Shown here piece by piece: positions 46,556-54,266 of a stretch of DNA of 64,000 bases; the first letter of the stretch is position 1, and each line of letters starts with the position of its first letter. A model generated the notes under the pieces. That model was given only the letters and a program-made list of their open reading frames with translations. It was not told the origin of the DNA and searched no databases. Origin of the DNA: Streptomyces sp. DH12. GTDB lineage: Bacteria; Actinomycetota; Actinomycetes; Streptomycetales; Streptomycetaceae. The stretch lies in the NCBI RefSeq assembly GCF_020873895.1, contig NZ_JAHWGT010000003.1, positions 218,473 to 282,472 on the forward strand, given 5' to 3'. A program made the position numbers and the translations under genes.

Positions 46556-47433
46556 CGTCGTTGAAGCTCGGTGCCGTCATCATCACCATGGGCGACCGCC
46601 CCGACGACCTGAACGCCCTGATCGAGTCCGTCGCCCGCCAGGAGGGCGAGCCGGTCGAGGTGGTCGTGGTCGGCAACGGCGCCCCCGTCCGCGGTGTGCC
46701 CGGCTGGGTCCGCACCGTCGACCTGCCCGAGAACCTCGGCATCCCCGGCGGCCGGAACGTCGGCATCGAGGCGTTCGGCCCGAACGGCTCCGACGTCGAC
46801 GTGCTGCTCTTCCTCGACGACGACGGGCTGCTCCCCGGCAAGGACACCGCGGAGCTCCTGCGCGCCGCGTTCGCCGCCGACCCGGAGCTCGGGATCGTCA
46901 GCTTCCGCATCGCCGACCCGCAGACCGGTGTCACGCAGCGGCGCCACGTGCCCCGGCTGCGGGCCTCCGACCCGATGCGCTCCTCGCGCGTCACCACCTT
47001 CCTGGGCGGGGCGAGCGCCGTGCGCACGAAGGTCTTCGCGGCGGTCGGGCCGCTGCCGGGCGAGTTCTTCTACGCGCACGAGGAGACCGACCTCGCCTGG
47101 CGGGCGCTGGACGCCGGCTGGATGATCGACTACCGGTCGGACATGGTGCTCCACCACCCCACGACCGCCCCGTCCCGGCACGCCGTCTACCACCGCATGG
47201 TGGCGCGCAACCGGGTCTGGCTCGCCCGCCGCAACCTGCCCGCGCCGCTGGTCCCGGTGTACGTCGGGGTGTGGCTGGCGCTGACCTTGCTGAGGCGCCC
47301 GACGGGGGCCGCGCTGAAGGCGTGGTTCGGGGGCTTCAAGGAGGGCTGGACGACCCCGTGCGGGCCGCGGCGCCCCATGAGGTGGCGCACGGTGTGGCGC
47401 CTCACGCGACTGGGCCGCCCGCCCGTCATCTGA
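46552..47433 (+). CDS. GT2 family glycosyltransferase
   Basis: 293 residues, GT-A fold. KLGAVIITMGDRPDDLNALI begins the nucleotide-binding half; LLFLDDDGLLPG carries the DxD-type metal site; LGGASAVRTKVFAAVGPLPG and FFYAHEETDLAWRALDAG (E-T-D-L-x-W) contain the acceptor-side catalytic region. The closest pattern is rhamnosyl- or galactofuranosyl-type GT2 enzymes; the donor is not determinable. It is soluble except for a possible C-terminal membrane-contact helix. It starts within the stop of the phosphotransferase gene, so it should modify the same product. Confidence 0.9.
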   Translation: MTSLKLGAVIITMGDRPDDLNALIESVARQEGEPVEVVVVGNGAPVRGVPGWVRTVDLPENLGIPGGRNVGIEAFGPNGSDVDVLLFLDDDGLLPGKDTAELLRAAFAADPELGIVSFRIADPQTGVTQRRHVPRLRASDPMRSSRVTTFLGGASAVRTKVFAAVGPLPGEFFYAHEETDLAWRALDAGWMIDYRSDMVLHHPTTAPSRHAVYHRMVARNRVWLARRNLPAPLVPVYVGVWLALTLLRRPTGAALKAWFGGFKEGWTTPCGPRRPMRWRTVWRLTRLGRPPVI

Positions 47434-47540
47434 CAAGCTCGGACCCGGCGGCCCAGCCGCCCCCGGGGACGGGCCGCACCCGCCCCGGGGACGGGCCGCA
47501 CCCCACCGCCCCGCACCGTGAACACGAAAGTCTTCGACCT

Positions 47541-48470
47541 GTGAGTGAGACGACCCGCGACCCAGCGGTCGCCGTGAGTGTCCCGCCCTCGCCCGACGAC
47601 GGCCTGTCGCCGGCCGAGCTGGCCGCCAAGTACGGCCTGTCGGTGAGCGGCGCCCGTCCGGGGCTGGCGGAGTACGTCCGGCAGCTGTGGGGCCGGCGCC
47701 ACTTCATCATGACGTTCTCCCGGGCGAAGCTCACGGCCCAGTACAGCCAGGCCAGGCTGGGCCAGCTCTGGCAGGTGGCGACCCCGCTGCTGAACGCCGC
47801 CGTCTACTTCGCGATCTTCGGGTTGATCCTCGGAGCGGGCCGGGGCATGGACAAGAACGTCTATGTCCCCTTCCTGGTGACGGGCGTCTTCGTCTTCATG
47901 TTCACGCAGACGTCCGTGATGTCCGGCGTGAAGTCGATCTCCGGCAACCTGGGGCTGGTGCGGGCGCTGCACTTCCCGCGGGCCGCGCTGCCGATCTCGC
48001 TGGCGCTCCAGCAACTCCAGCAGCTGCTGTACTCGATGCTGGTGCTCTTCGTCATCGTGGCGCTGTGCGGCAGCTACCCCTCGCTCAGCTGGCTGCTGAT
48101 CGTCCCGGCGCTGGTGCTGCAGTTCCTCTTCAACACCGGTCTGGCCATGATCATGGCGCGGCTCGGCAGCAAGACGCCGGACCTCGCCCAGCTGATGCCG
48201 TTCATCATGCGGACCTGGATGTACGCGTCGGGTGTCATGTTCTCCATCCCGGTCATGCTGCGGGACAAGCCGGCCTGGATCGCCGACGTCCTGATGTACA
48301 ACCCGGCGGCCGTCTACATGGACCTCATCCGCTTCGCGCTGATCGAGGGCTACACCTCCGACAACCTGCCCGACCACGTCTGGCTCGCGGCGCTCCTGTG
48401 GGCGGTCGTCGTCGGCGTCGTGGGGTTCGTGTTCTTCTGGAAGGCTGAGGAGCGGTACGGCCGTGGCTGA
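47541..48470 (+). CDS. ABC-2 type permease, polysaccharide/teichoic-acid export type
   Basis: 309 residues with six membrane segments after a 50-residue cytoplasmic head. The pattern RAKLTAQYSQARLGQLWQVA then PLLNAAVYFAIFGLI is typical of TagG/Wzm-type permeases, which export lipid-linked glycans. GTG 47541 lies after a 107-base gap with weak ribosome-site features, so the exact start could differ. The stop overlaps the ATPase gene by 8 bases. It should export the product of the preceding five genes. Confidence 0.9.
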   Translation: MSETTRDPAVAVSVPPSPDDGLSPAELAAKYGLSVSGARPGLAEYVRQLWGRRHFIMTFSRAKLTAQYSQARLGQLWQVATPLLNAAVYFAIFGLILGAGRGMDKNVYVPFLVTGVFVFMFTQTSVMSGVKSISGNLGLVRALHFPRAALPISLALQQLQQLLYSMLVLFVIVALCGSYPSLSWLLIVPALVLQFLFNTGLAMIMARLGSKTPDLAQLMPFIMRTWMYASGVMFSIPVMLRDKPAWIADVLMYNPAAVYMDLIRFALIEGYTSDNLPDHVWLAALLWAVVVGVVGFVFFWKAEERYGRG

Positions 48471-49266
48471 CGAGACCTACGACGCCCGTCCCGCGGGCCC
48501 GCGCATCCCCACCGTCATCGCCGACGACGTGCACATCGTGTACCGCGTCCACGGGGGCGGGTCGGCCGGCCGGGGCAGCGCCACGGCCGCCCTCAGCCGC
48601 ATGGTCCGCGGCGAGAAGGGCGAGAGCCGCGGCGTGCGCACGGTGCACGCGGTGCGGGGCGTCTCCTTCACCGCCTACCGCGGCGAGGCCATCGGCCTCA
48701 TCGGCACCAACGGCTCCGGCAAGTCCACCCTCCTCCGCGCCATCGCCGGGCTGCTGCCCACCGAGCGGGGCAAGGTCTACACCGACGGCCAGCCGTCGCT
48801 GCTGGGCGTCAACGCGGCCCTCATGGGCGACCTCACCGGCGAGCGCAACGTCATCCTCGGCGGGCTCGCCATGGGCATGTCCCGCGAGGAGGTCAGGGAG
48901 CGCTACCAGGACATCGTCGACTTCTCCGGCATCAACGAGAAGGGCGACTTCATCACCCTCCCCATGCGGACCTACTCCTCCGGCATGGGCGCCCGGCTCC
49001 GCTTCGCCATCGCCGCCGCCAAGAACCACGACGTCCTCATGATCGACGAGGCGCTGGCCACGGGCGACCGCAAGTTCCAGATCCGCTCCGAGGAGCGCAT
49101 CAGGGAGCTGCGCAAGGAGGCCGGCACCGTCTTCCTCGTCAGCCACAGCAACAAGTCGATCCGTGACACCTGCGACCGCGTCCTGTGGCTGGAAAAGGGC
49201 GAGCTGCTCATGGACGGACCGACCGACGAGGTCCTGCGGGCGTACGAGAAGGAGACCGGCAGGTAG
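48463..49266 (+). CDS. ABC transporter ATPase, polysaccharide/teichoic-acid export type
   Basis: 267 residues. Walker A GTNGSGKST (about 81-89), signature YSSGMGARLRFAIA, Walker B VLMIDEALATGD and switch His in FLVSHSNKSI. The YSSGM form of the signature and the DGPTDEVLRAYEKE end are characteristic of TagH/Wzt exporters rather than importers. No C-terminal glycan-binding domain is present, unlike many Wzt proteins. It pairs with the overlapping permease. Confidence 0.92.
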   Translation: MADETYDARPAGPRIPTVIADDVHIVYRVHGGGSAGRGSATAALSRMVRGEKGESRGVRTVHAVRGVSFTAYRGEAIGLIGTNGSGKSTLLRAIAGLLPTERGKVYTDGQPSLLGVNAALMGDLTGERNVILGGLAMGMSREEVRERYQDIVDFSGINEKGDFITLPMRTYSSGMGARLRFAIAAAKNHDVLMIDEALATGDRKFQIRSEERIRELRKEAGTVFLVSHSNKSIRDTCDRVLWLEKGELLMDGPTDEVLRAYEKETGR

Positions 49267-49508
49267 CCGGGGCGCTCCGGGCACCGCGCCGTACGGCGCA
49301 GGTCACACCGGCGGAACCAGTGGGTCCGCCGCTGCGTACGCCACCGCGTGCCACACGCGGAAGCCCCCTGTCCGGATCGCCGACCCCGCTCGACGTAAGC
49401 TGTACCGGTTCTGATTCGCGCCATGCGCGGTGATAGGTCCGAGGGGCTGCGGCGTGTCCGAAATGGGATGTATTGGGTCCGCAGTGTAGAACGGGAGACG
49501 TGACGGCC

Positions 49509-49571
49509 ATGACGGAGAACCCCCCACGCGCCGAGGGTCCCGCCGTCCCCGCGACGGGCAGCGCGCAGTGA
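49509..49571 (+). CDS. 20-codon upstream ORF overlapping hpnC (possible leader)
   Basis: MTENPPRAEGPAVPATGSAQ followed by TGA, which overlaps the hpnC GTG (GTGA at 49568). A GGGAG lies 11 bases upstream of its ATG, and an in-frame GTG at 49500 is closer to it. It could be a translated leader that couples ribosomes to hpnC, or the head of hpnC displaced by a frameshift. No family is recognised. Confidence 0.4.
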   Translation: MTENPPRAEGPAVPATGSAQ

Positions 49572-50479
49572 CGGGTGTCCGGCAGGCGCGCCCCGACGCC
49601 ACCGCGCGTACCACGCTCGACAAGGCCACGGCCGAGAACTTCCCCGTGGCCCCCTTCTTCCTGCCCCGCGCCTGGCGCGACGACCTCATGGCCGTCTACG
49701 GCTACGCCCGGCTGGTGGACGACATCGGCGACGGCGACCTGGCGCCCGGCGGTGCCGACGCCCGCCACCTCGGCGCCGACCCCGACGCCGACCCCTCCGC
49801 CCTGCTCGACGCCTTCGAGGCCGACCTGCTGCGGGTCTTCGACGCCTCCGCCGCGCCCTCCCACCCGCTGCTGCGGGCCCTGCGGCCCACCGTGCGCCGC
49901 CACGCCCTGACCCCAGAGCCGTTCCTCGCCCTCGTCGAGGCCAACCGCCAGGACCAGCGCGTGCGCCGCTACGCCGGCCACGGCGACCTCGTCGCCTACT
50001 GCGAGCTCTCCGCCAACCCCGTGGGCCGGCTCGTCCTCGCGATCAGCGGCACCGCCACCCCCGAGCGCGTGCGCCGCTCCGACGCCGTCTGCACCGCCCT
50101 GCAGATCGTCGAGCACCTCCAGGACGTCGCCGAGGACCTCGGCCGCGACCGGATCTACCTGCCCGCCGAGGACATGGCCCGCTTCCACGTCACCGAGGCC
50201 GACCTGGCCGCCCCGACCGCCGGCGCCTCGGTGCGGGCGCTCGTCGCGTACGAGGCCGAGCGGGCCCGCGCCCTGCTGGAGGAGGGGGCGCCGCTCGTCG
50301 CCAGTGTGCGCGGCCGGCTCCGGCTGCTGCTCGCCGGGTTCGTCGGCGGCGGCCACGCGGCCCTCGACGCCATCGCGGCCGCCCGCCACGACGTGCTCCC
50401 CGGACCGCCCAGGGCCACCGGGCCCCGTCTGCTCCGCCGCGCGGCAGCGGTGTGGCGAACAGCGCGCAGAGAGGGGTGA
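49568..50479 (+). CDS. hpnC: Squalene synthase HpnC
   Basis: 303 residues. Trans-prenyltransferase fold of the squalene/phytoene synthase family: ENFPVAPFFLPRAWRDDLMA, the first Asp-rich region YARLVDDIGDG (about 48-58), NPVGRLVLA and the second Asp-rich LQDVAEDLGRDRIYLP. In the hpnC/D/E route HpnC converts hydroxysqualene rather than FPP pairs. GTG 49568 is coupled to a short upstream frame. First of the operon, with 242 bases of noncoding DNA before the leader that must contain the promoter. Confidence 0.93.
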   Translation: MTGVRQARPDATARTTLDKATAENFPVAPFFLPRAWRDDLMAVYGYARLVDDIGDGDLAPGGADARHLGADPDADPSALLDAFEADLLRVFDASAAPSHPLLRALRPTVRRHALTPEPFLALVEANRQDQRVRRYAGHGDLVAYCELSANPVGRLVLAISGTATPERVRRSDAVCTALQIVEHLQDVAEDLGRDRIYLPAEDMARFHVTEADLAAPTAGASVRALVAYEAERARALLEEGAPLVASVRGRLRLLLAGFVGGGHAALDAIAAARHDVLPGPPRATGPRLLRRAAAVWRTARREG

Positions 50480-50487
50480 AGGGGACC

Positions 50488-51426
50488 GTGGACACCACGA
50501 CGCAGCCGCCCCCGCCGGTACAGGCCGCCTACAGCTACTGCGAGGCGGTGACCGCACGTCAGGCTCGCAACTTCGCGTACGGCATCAGGCTCCTGCCGAC
50601 CGCGAAGCGGCAGGCCATGTCGGCGCTGTACGCCTTCTCCCGGCGGGTCGACGACATCGGCGACGGCGGCCTCGGACCCGAGGACAAGCACAGCCGCCTG
50701 GAGGCGACGCGCGAGGTGCTGGACCGCGTCCGGCGCGGCGCCGTCGCCGAGGACGACACCGACCCGGTGGCCGTCGCGCTCGCCGACGCGGCCGCCCGCT
50801 TCCCGCTGCCGCTGGAGGGGTTCGACGAACTCATCGACGGCGTGCTCATGGACGTGCGCGGCGAGACCTACGAGACGTGGGACGACCTGCGGGTCTACTG
50901 CCGCTGCGTCGCGGGCGCCATCGGCCGGCTCTCCCTCGGCGTGTTCGGCACGGCCCCCGGCGCGCGCGAGGCCGGACGCGCCGCCGAGTACGCCGACACC
51001 CTGGGGCTGGCCCTCCAGCTCACCAACATCCTCCGCGACCTGCGCGAGGACGCCGCCAACGGCCGCAGCTACCTCCCCGCGGAGGAGCTGGCCAAGTTCG
51101 GCTGCTCCGACGGCTTCCGCACCGCCTCCCCGCCCGCGGACGGGGACTTCGCCGGCCTCGTCCAGCACCAGGTGCGCCGCGCCCGCGCCCTGTTCGCCGA
51201 GGGGTACCGGCTGCTGCCCCTGCTCGACCGGCGCAGCGGCGCGTGCGTCGCCGCGATGGCCGGGATCTACCGCCGCCTCCTGGACCGCATCGAACGCGAC
51301 CCCGAGGCCGTGCTGCGGGGCCGTGTCTCCCTGCCCGGCCACGAGAAGGCGTACGTCGCCGTGCGCGGCCTGTCCGGCCTCGACGCCCGCACGGTCTCCC
51401 GCCGCAGCGAGAGGACCCGCCCGTGA
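50488..51426 (+). CDS. hpnD: Presqualene diphosphate synthase HpnD
   Basis: 312 residues. YSYCEAVTARQARNFAYGIR, Asp-rich AFSRRVDDIGDG and LQLTNILRDLREDAANGRSY match HpnD, which joins two FPP into presqualene diphosphate. GTG 50488 follows AAGGGG; GTG 50476 overlaps the hpnC stop as GTGA and is equally possible, as is GTG 50452. The 3' end overlaps a 70-codon repeat ORF by GTGA. Confidence 0.93.
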   Translation: MDTTTQPPPPVQAAYSYCEAVTARQARNFAYGIRLLPTAKRQAMSALYAFSRRVDDIGDGGLGPEDKHSRLEATREVLDRVRRGAVAEDDTDPVAVALADAAARFPLPLEGFDELIDGVLMDVRGETYETWDDLRVYCRCVAGAIGRLSLGVFGTAPGAREAGRAAEYADTLGLALQLTNILRDLREDAANGRSYLPAEELAKFGCSDGFRTASPPADGDFAGLVQHQVRRARALFAEGYRLLPLLDRRSGACVAAMAGIYRRLLDRIERDPEAVLRGRVSLPGHEKAYVAVRGLSGLDARTVSRRSERTRP

Positions 51427-51635
51427 CCCCCGCCCCCACCGGGCCACCCGCCCGACCGACGGCACCAGCCCGACCGGCGACGTCCGCCCGACCGACGGCA
51501 CCAACCCGACCGGCGACGTCCGCCCGGCCCGGGGCCCACGCCCGACCGGCGACGTCCGCCCGGCCCGGGGCCCACGCCCGGGCCGCGGGCGTCCGGCGCG
51601 ACCGCCCGGCACCGCGGCGGGAGGCGGCCGCATGA
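51423..51635 (+). CDS. 70-codon Pro/Ala/Arg repeat ORF linking hpnD and hpnE
   Basis: It opens with GTG in the hpnD stop (GTGA, 51423-51426) and ends with TGA in the hpnE start (ATGA, 51632-51635), so it exactly bridges the two genes. The peptide repeats a 12-residue unit (RPTAPARPATSA, RPTAPTRPATSA, RPGAHARPATSA, RPGAHARAAG), is basic and looks disordered. Either it is a real coupling peptide or the repeat merely keeps a frame open. No known family. Confidence 0.4.
   Translation: MTPAPTGPPARPTAPARPATSARPTAPTRPATSARPGAHARPATSARPGAHARAAGVRRDRPAPRREAAA
51453..51590 (+). repeat. 36-base tandem repeat, four copies
   Basis: Units at 51453-51488, 51489-51524, 51525-51560 and 51561-51590 (last one partial). 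Each intact unit ends GACCGGCGACGTCCGCC. The first two begin CGACCGACGGCACCA, the last two CGGCCCGGGGCCCACG. 36 is a multiple of three, so frames are preserved. Confidence 0.85.
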
Positions 51636-53002
51636 GCGGGCACAGCGCCGTCGTCGTCGGCGGCGGCCTCGCCGGGATCACCGCGGCCCTCCGCCTCGCC
51701 GACGCCGGGGTGCGGGTCACACTGCTGGAGGGCCGGCCCCGCCTCGGCGGGCTGGCGTTCTCCTTCCGGCGCGGCGACCTCACCGTGGACAACGGCCAAC
51801 ACGTCTACCTGCGCTGCTGCACGGCGTACCGGTGGTTCCTCGACCGGGTCGGCGGCGCCCACCTCGCCCCCGTCCAGGACCGGCTCGACGTGCCCGTCCT
51901 GGACGTCGCCCACCCGCGCGGCCCCCGCCTCGGCCGGCTGCGCCGCACCGCCCTGCCCGTGCCCCTGCACCTCGCGGCCAGCCTCGCCGCCTACCCGCAC
52001 CTCTCGCTCGCCGAGCGACTGGGCGTGGGCCGCGCCGCCCTCGCCCTGCGGGCCCTCGACCCCGCCGACCCCGCGCTCGACGGCGTCGACTTCGCCGACT
52101 GGCTCGCCCGACACGGCCAGTCCCGCCGCGCCGTCGAGGCGCTGTGGGACCTCGTCGGCGTCGCCACGCTCAACGCCACCGCCCCCCACGCCTCCCTCGG
52201 CCTGGCCGCCATGGTCTTCAAGACCGGACTGCTCTCCGAGCCCGGCGCAGCCGACATCGGCTGGGCGCACGTCCCCCTCGGCCACCTCCACGACACGCTC
52301 GCCCGCCGCGCCCTCGACGCCCGCGGCGTGCGCGTCGCCGTCCGTACCAAGGTCTCCGCCATCACCCCCGCCGACGGCGGCCGCTGGGTCGTCGACGTGC
52401 CCGGCGACACCCTGGAGGCGGACACCGTCGTCCTCGCCGTCCCGCAGCGCGAGACCCACGACCTGCTGCCCCCCGGCGCCCTCGACGCCCCCGGCGACCT
52501 GTTGAAGATCGGCACCGCGCCCATCCTCAACGTCCACGTCCTGTACGACCGCCCCGTCCTGCGCCGCCCCTTCTTCGCCGCGCTCGGCTCGCCCGTCCAG
52601 TGGGTCTTCGACCGCACCGCCGCCTCCGGCCATGTCGGCGGCCAGTACCTGGCGCTGTCCCAGTCGGCCGCCGGACACGAGATCGACGCCCCCGTCTCCG
52701 AGCTCCGCGCCCGCTACCTGCCGGAGCTGGAGCGTTTGCTGCCGGCCGCGCGCGGAGCCCGCGTGGACGACTTCTTCGTCACCCGGGAGCGGACGGCGAC
52801 GTTCGACCCCGCCCCCGGCGTCGGACGGTACCGCCCCGGCACCCGCACCCACGCGCCCGGCCTGTACCTCGCCGGCGCGTGGACCGCCACCGGCTGGCCC
52901 GCGACCATGGAGGGAGCGGTGCGCAGCGGCTCCGCCGCCGCGTCCGCCGCCCTCTCGGCCCTCGGCCGCCCCCACGTACACCCGATGGAGGAGGCGGCAT
53001 GA
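51632..53002 (+). CDS. hpnE: Hydroxysqualene dehydroxylase HpnE
   Basis: 456 residues. FAD-binding GGGLAGITAALRLADAG at the N-terminus, the LLEGRPRLGGLAFSF amine-oxidase/desaturase motif, and the C-terminal FAD segment LYLAGAWTATGWPATMEGAV. It reduces hydroxysqualene to squalene with HpnC and HpnD. ATG 51632 follows GGGAGGCGG and overlaps the repeat ORF; its stop overlaps the polyprenyl synthase start by ATGA. Confidence 0.92.
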   Translation: MSGHSAVVVGGGLAGITAALRLADAGVRVTLLEGRPRLGGLAFSFRRGDLTVDNGQHVYLRCCTAYRWFLDRVGGAHLAPVQDRLDVPVLDVAHPRGPRLGRLRRTALPVPLHLAASLAAYPHLSLAERLGVGRAALALRALDPADPALDGVDFADWLARHGQSRRAVEALWDLVGVATLNATAPHASLGLAAMVFKTGLLSEPGAADIGWAHVPLGHLHDTLARRALDARGVRVAVRTKVSAITPADGGRWVVDVPGDTLEADTVVLAVPQRETHDLLPPGALDAPGDLLKIGTAPILNVHVLYDRPVLRRPFFAALGSPVQWVFDRTAASGHVGGQYLALSQSAAGHEIDAPVSELRARYLPELERLLPAARGARVDDFFVTRERTATFDPAPGVGRYRPGTRTHAPGLYLAGAWTATGWPATMEGAVRSGSAAASAALSALGRPHVHPMEEAA

Positions 53003-54099
53003 GACCGCGTACAGGAACAAGAGGAGAGACCGTGCCGACAGTGCCCCCGGCGAACCACGCCGTCGACGCCGCGGAGGTCGCCGCGCTGCTGGAGCGCGGG
53101 CGGACCCTGTCCACCCCCGTCCTGCGCGCCGCGGTGGACCGGCTCGCGCACCCCATGGACACCGTCGCGGCCTACCACTTCGGCTGGATCGACGCCCTGG
53201 GCCGCCCCGCCGACGGCGACGGGGGCAAGGCGGTCCGCCCGGCCCTGGCGCTGCTCTCCGCCGAGGCCGCCGGCGCCCCGCCGGAGACGGGCGTGCCCGG
53301 CGCCGTCGCCGTGGAACTCGTGCACAACTTCTCGCTGCTCCACGACGACCTGATGGACGGTGACGAGCAGCGGCGCCACCGCGACACCGTGTGGAAGGTG
53401 CACGGCCCCGCCCAGGCCATCCTCGTCGGCGACGCGCTGTTCGCCCTCGCCAACGAACTGCTGCTGGAACTCGGCACCGCCGAGGCCGGCCGGGCCACAC
53501 GCCGGCTCACCACCGCGACCCGCAAGCTGATCGACGGCCAGGCGCAGGACATCTCCTACGAGCACCGCGAGCGGGTCACCGTCGAGGAGTGCCTGGAGAT
53601 GGAGGGCAACAAGACCGGCGCCCTGCTGGCCTGCTCCGCCTCCATCGGCGCCGTCCTCGGCGGCGCCGACGACCGCACCGCCGACGCCCTGGAGGCGTAC
53701 GGCCACCACCTCGGGCTGGCCTTCCAGGCCGTCGACGACCTGCTCGGCATCTGGGGCGACCCGGAGGCGACCGGCAAGCAGACGTGGAGCGACCTGCGCC
53801 AGCGAAAGAAGTCCCTGCCGGTCGTCGCCGCGCTCGCCGCGGGCGGCCCGGCCTCCGAGCGCCTGGGCGAGCTGCTCGCCGCCGACGCCAAGAGCCAGGA
53901 CCTTGAGTCGTTCTCCGAGGAGGAGTTCGCCACCCGCGCCGCCCTCATCGAGGAGGCCGGCGGCCGGGACTGGACGGCCGAGGAGGCCCGCCGCCAGCAC
54001 ACCGTCGCCCTCGACGCCCTGGACCGCGTCGAGATGCCCGCCCGCGTACGCGACCGGCTGGCGGCCCTCGCCGACTTCGTCGTCGTACGGAAGCGATGA
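52999..54099 (+). CDS. Polyprenyl (farnesyl-type) diphosphate synthase
   Basis: 366 residues. First Asp-rich motif LLHDDLMDGD and second VDDLLGIWGD are complete; GGKAVRPALALL and GDALFALANELL are family regions. It condenses IPP with DMAPP to make FPP, the substrate of HpnD. ATG 52999 sits in the hpnE stop (ATGA) after GGAGGAG. GTG 53032 follows GAGGAGAG and is an equally good start, giving 355 residues. Confidence 0.92.
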   Translation: MRPRTGTRGETVPTVPPANHAVDAAEVAALLERGRTLSTPVLRAAVDRLAHPMDTVAAYHFGWIDALGRPADGDGGKAVRPALALLSAEAAGAPPETGVPGAVAVELVHNFSLLHDDLMDGDEQRRHRDTVWKVHGPAQAILVGDALFALANELLLELGTAEAGRATRRLTTATRKLIDGQAQDISYEHRERVTVEECLEMEGNKTGALLACSASIGAVLGGADDRTADALEAYGHHLGLAFQAVDDLLGIWGDPEATGKQTWSDLRQRKKSLPVVAALAAGGPASERLGELLAADAKSQDLESFSEEEFATRAALIEEAGGRDWTAEEARRQHTVALDALDRVEMPARVRDRLAALADFVVVRKR

Positions 54100-54266
54100 C
54101 GGCACCCGTGGCCCCGTCCTCTCCCGCCCTCACACCCGGACCCCGGAGCGCTTCCACCCGCATATGAGTGCGCGGTCGGCGGCCGCCGCCCGCACGCGAC
54201 GACGTGCGGCCGGCGGTCGACGGCAGACCCGTAGCAGCAGCACGTCCACTGCACGAAGGGGAAGCC

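Noticed and set aside
51453-51590. Tandem repeats considered as a CRISPR array
   Set aside because: Units are adjoining with no spacers and no cas genes are present.
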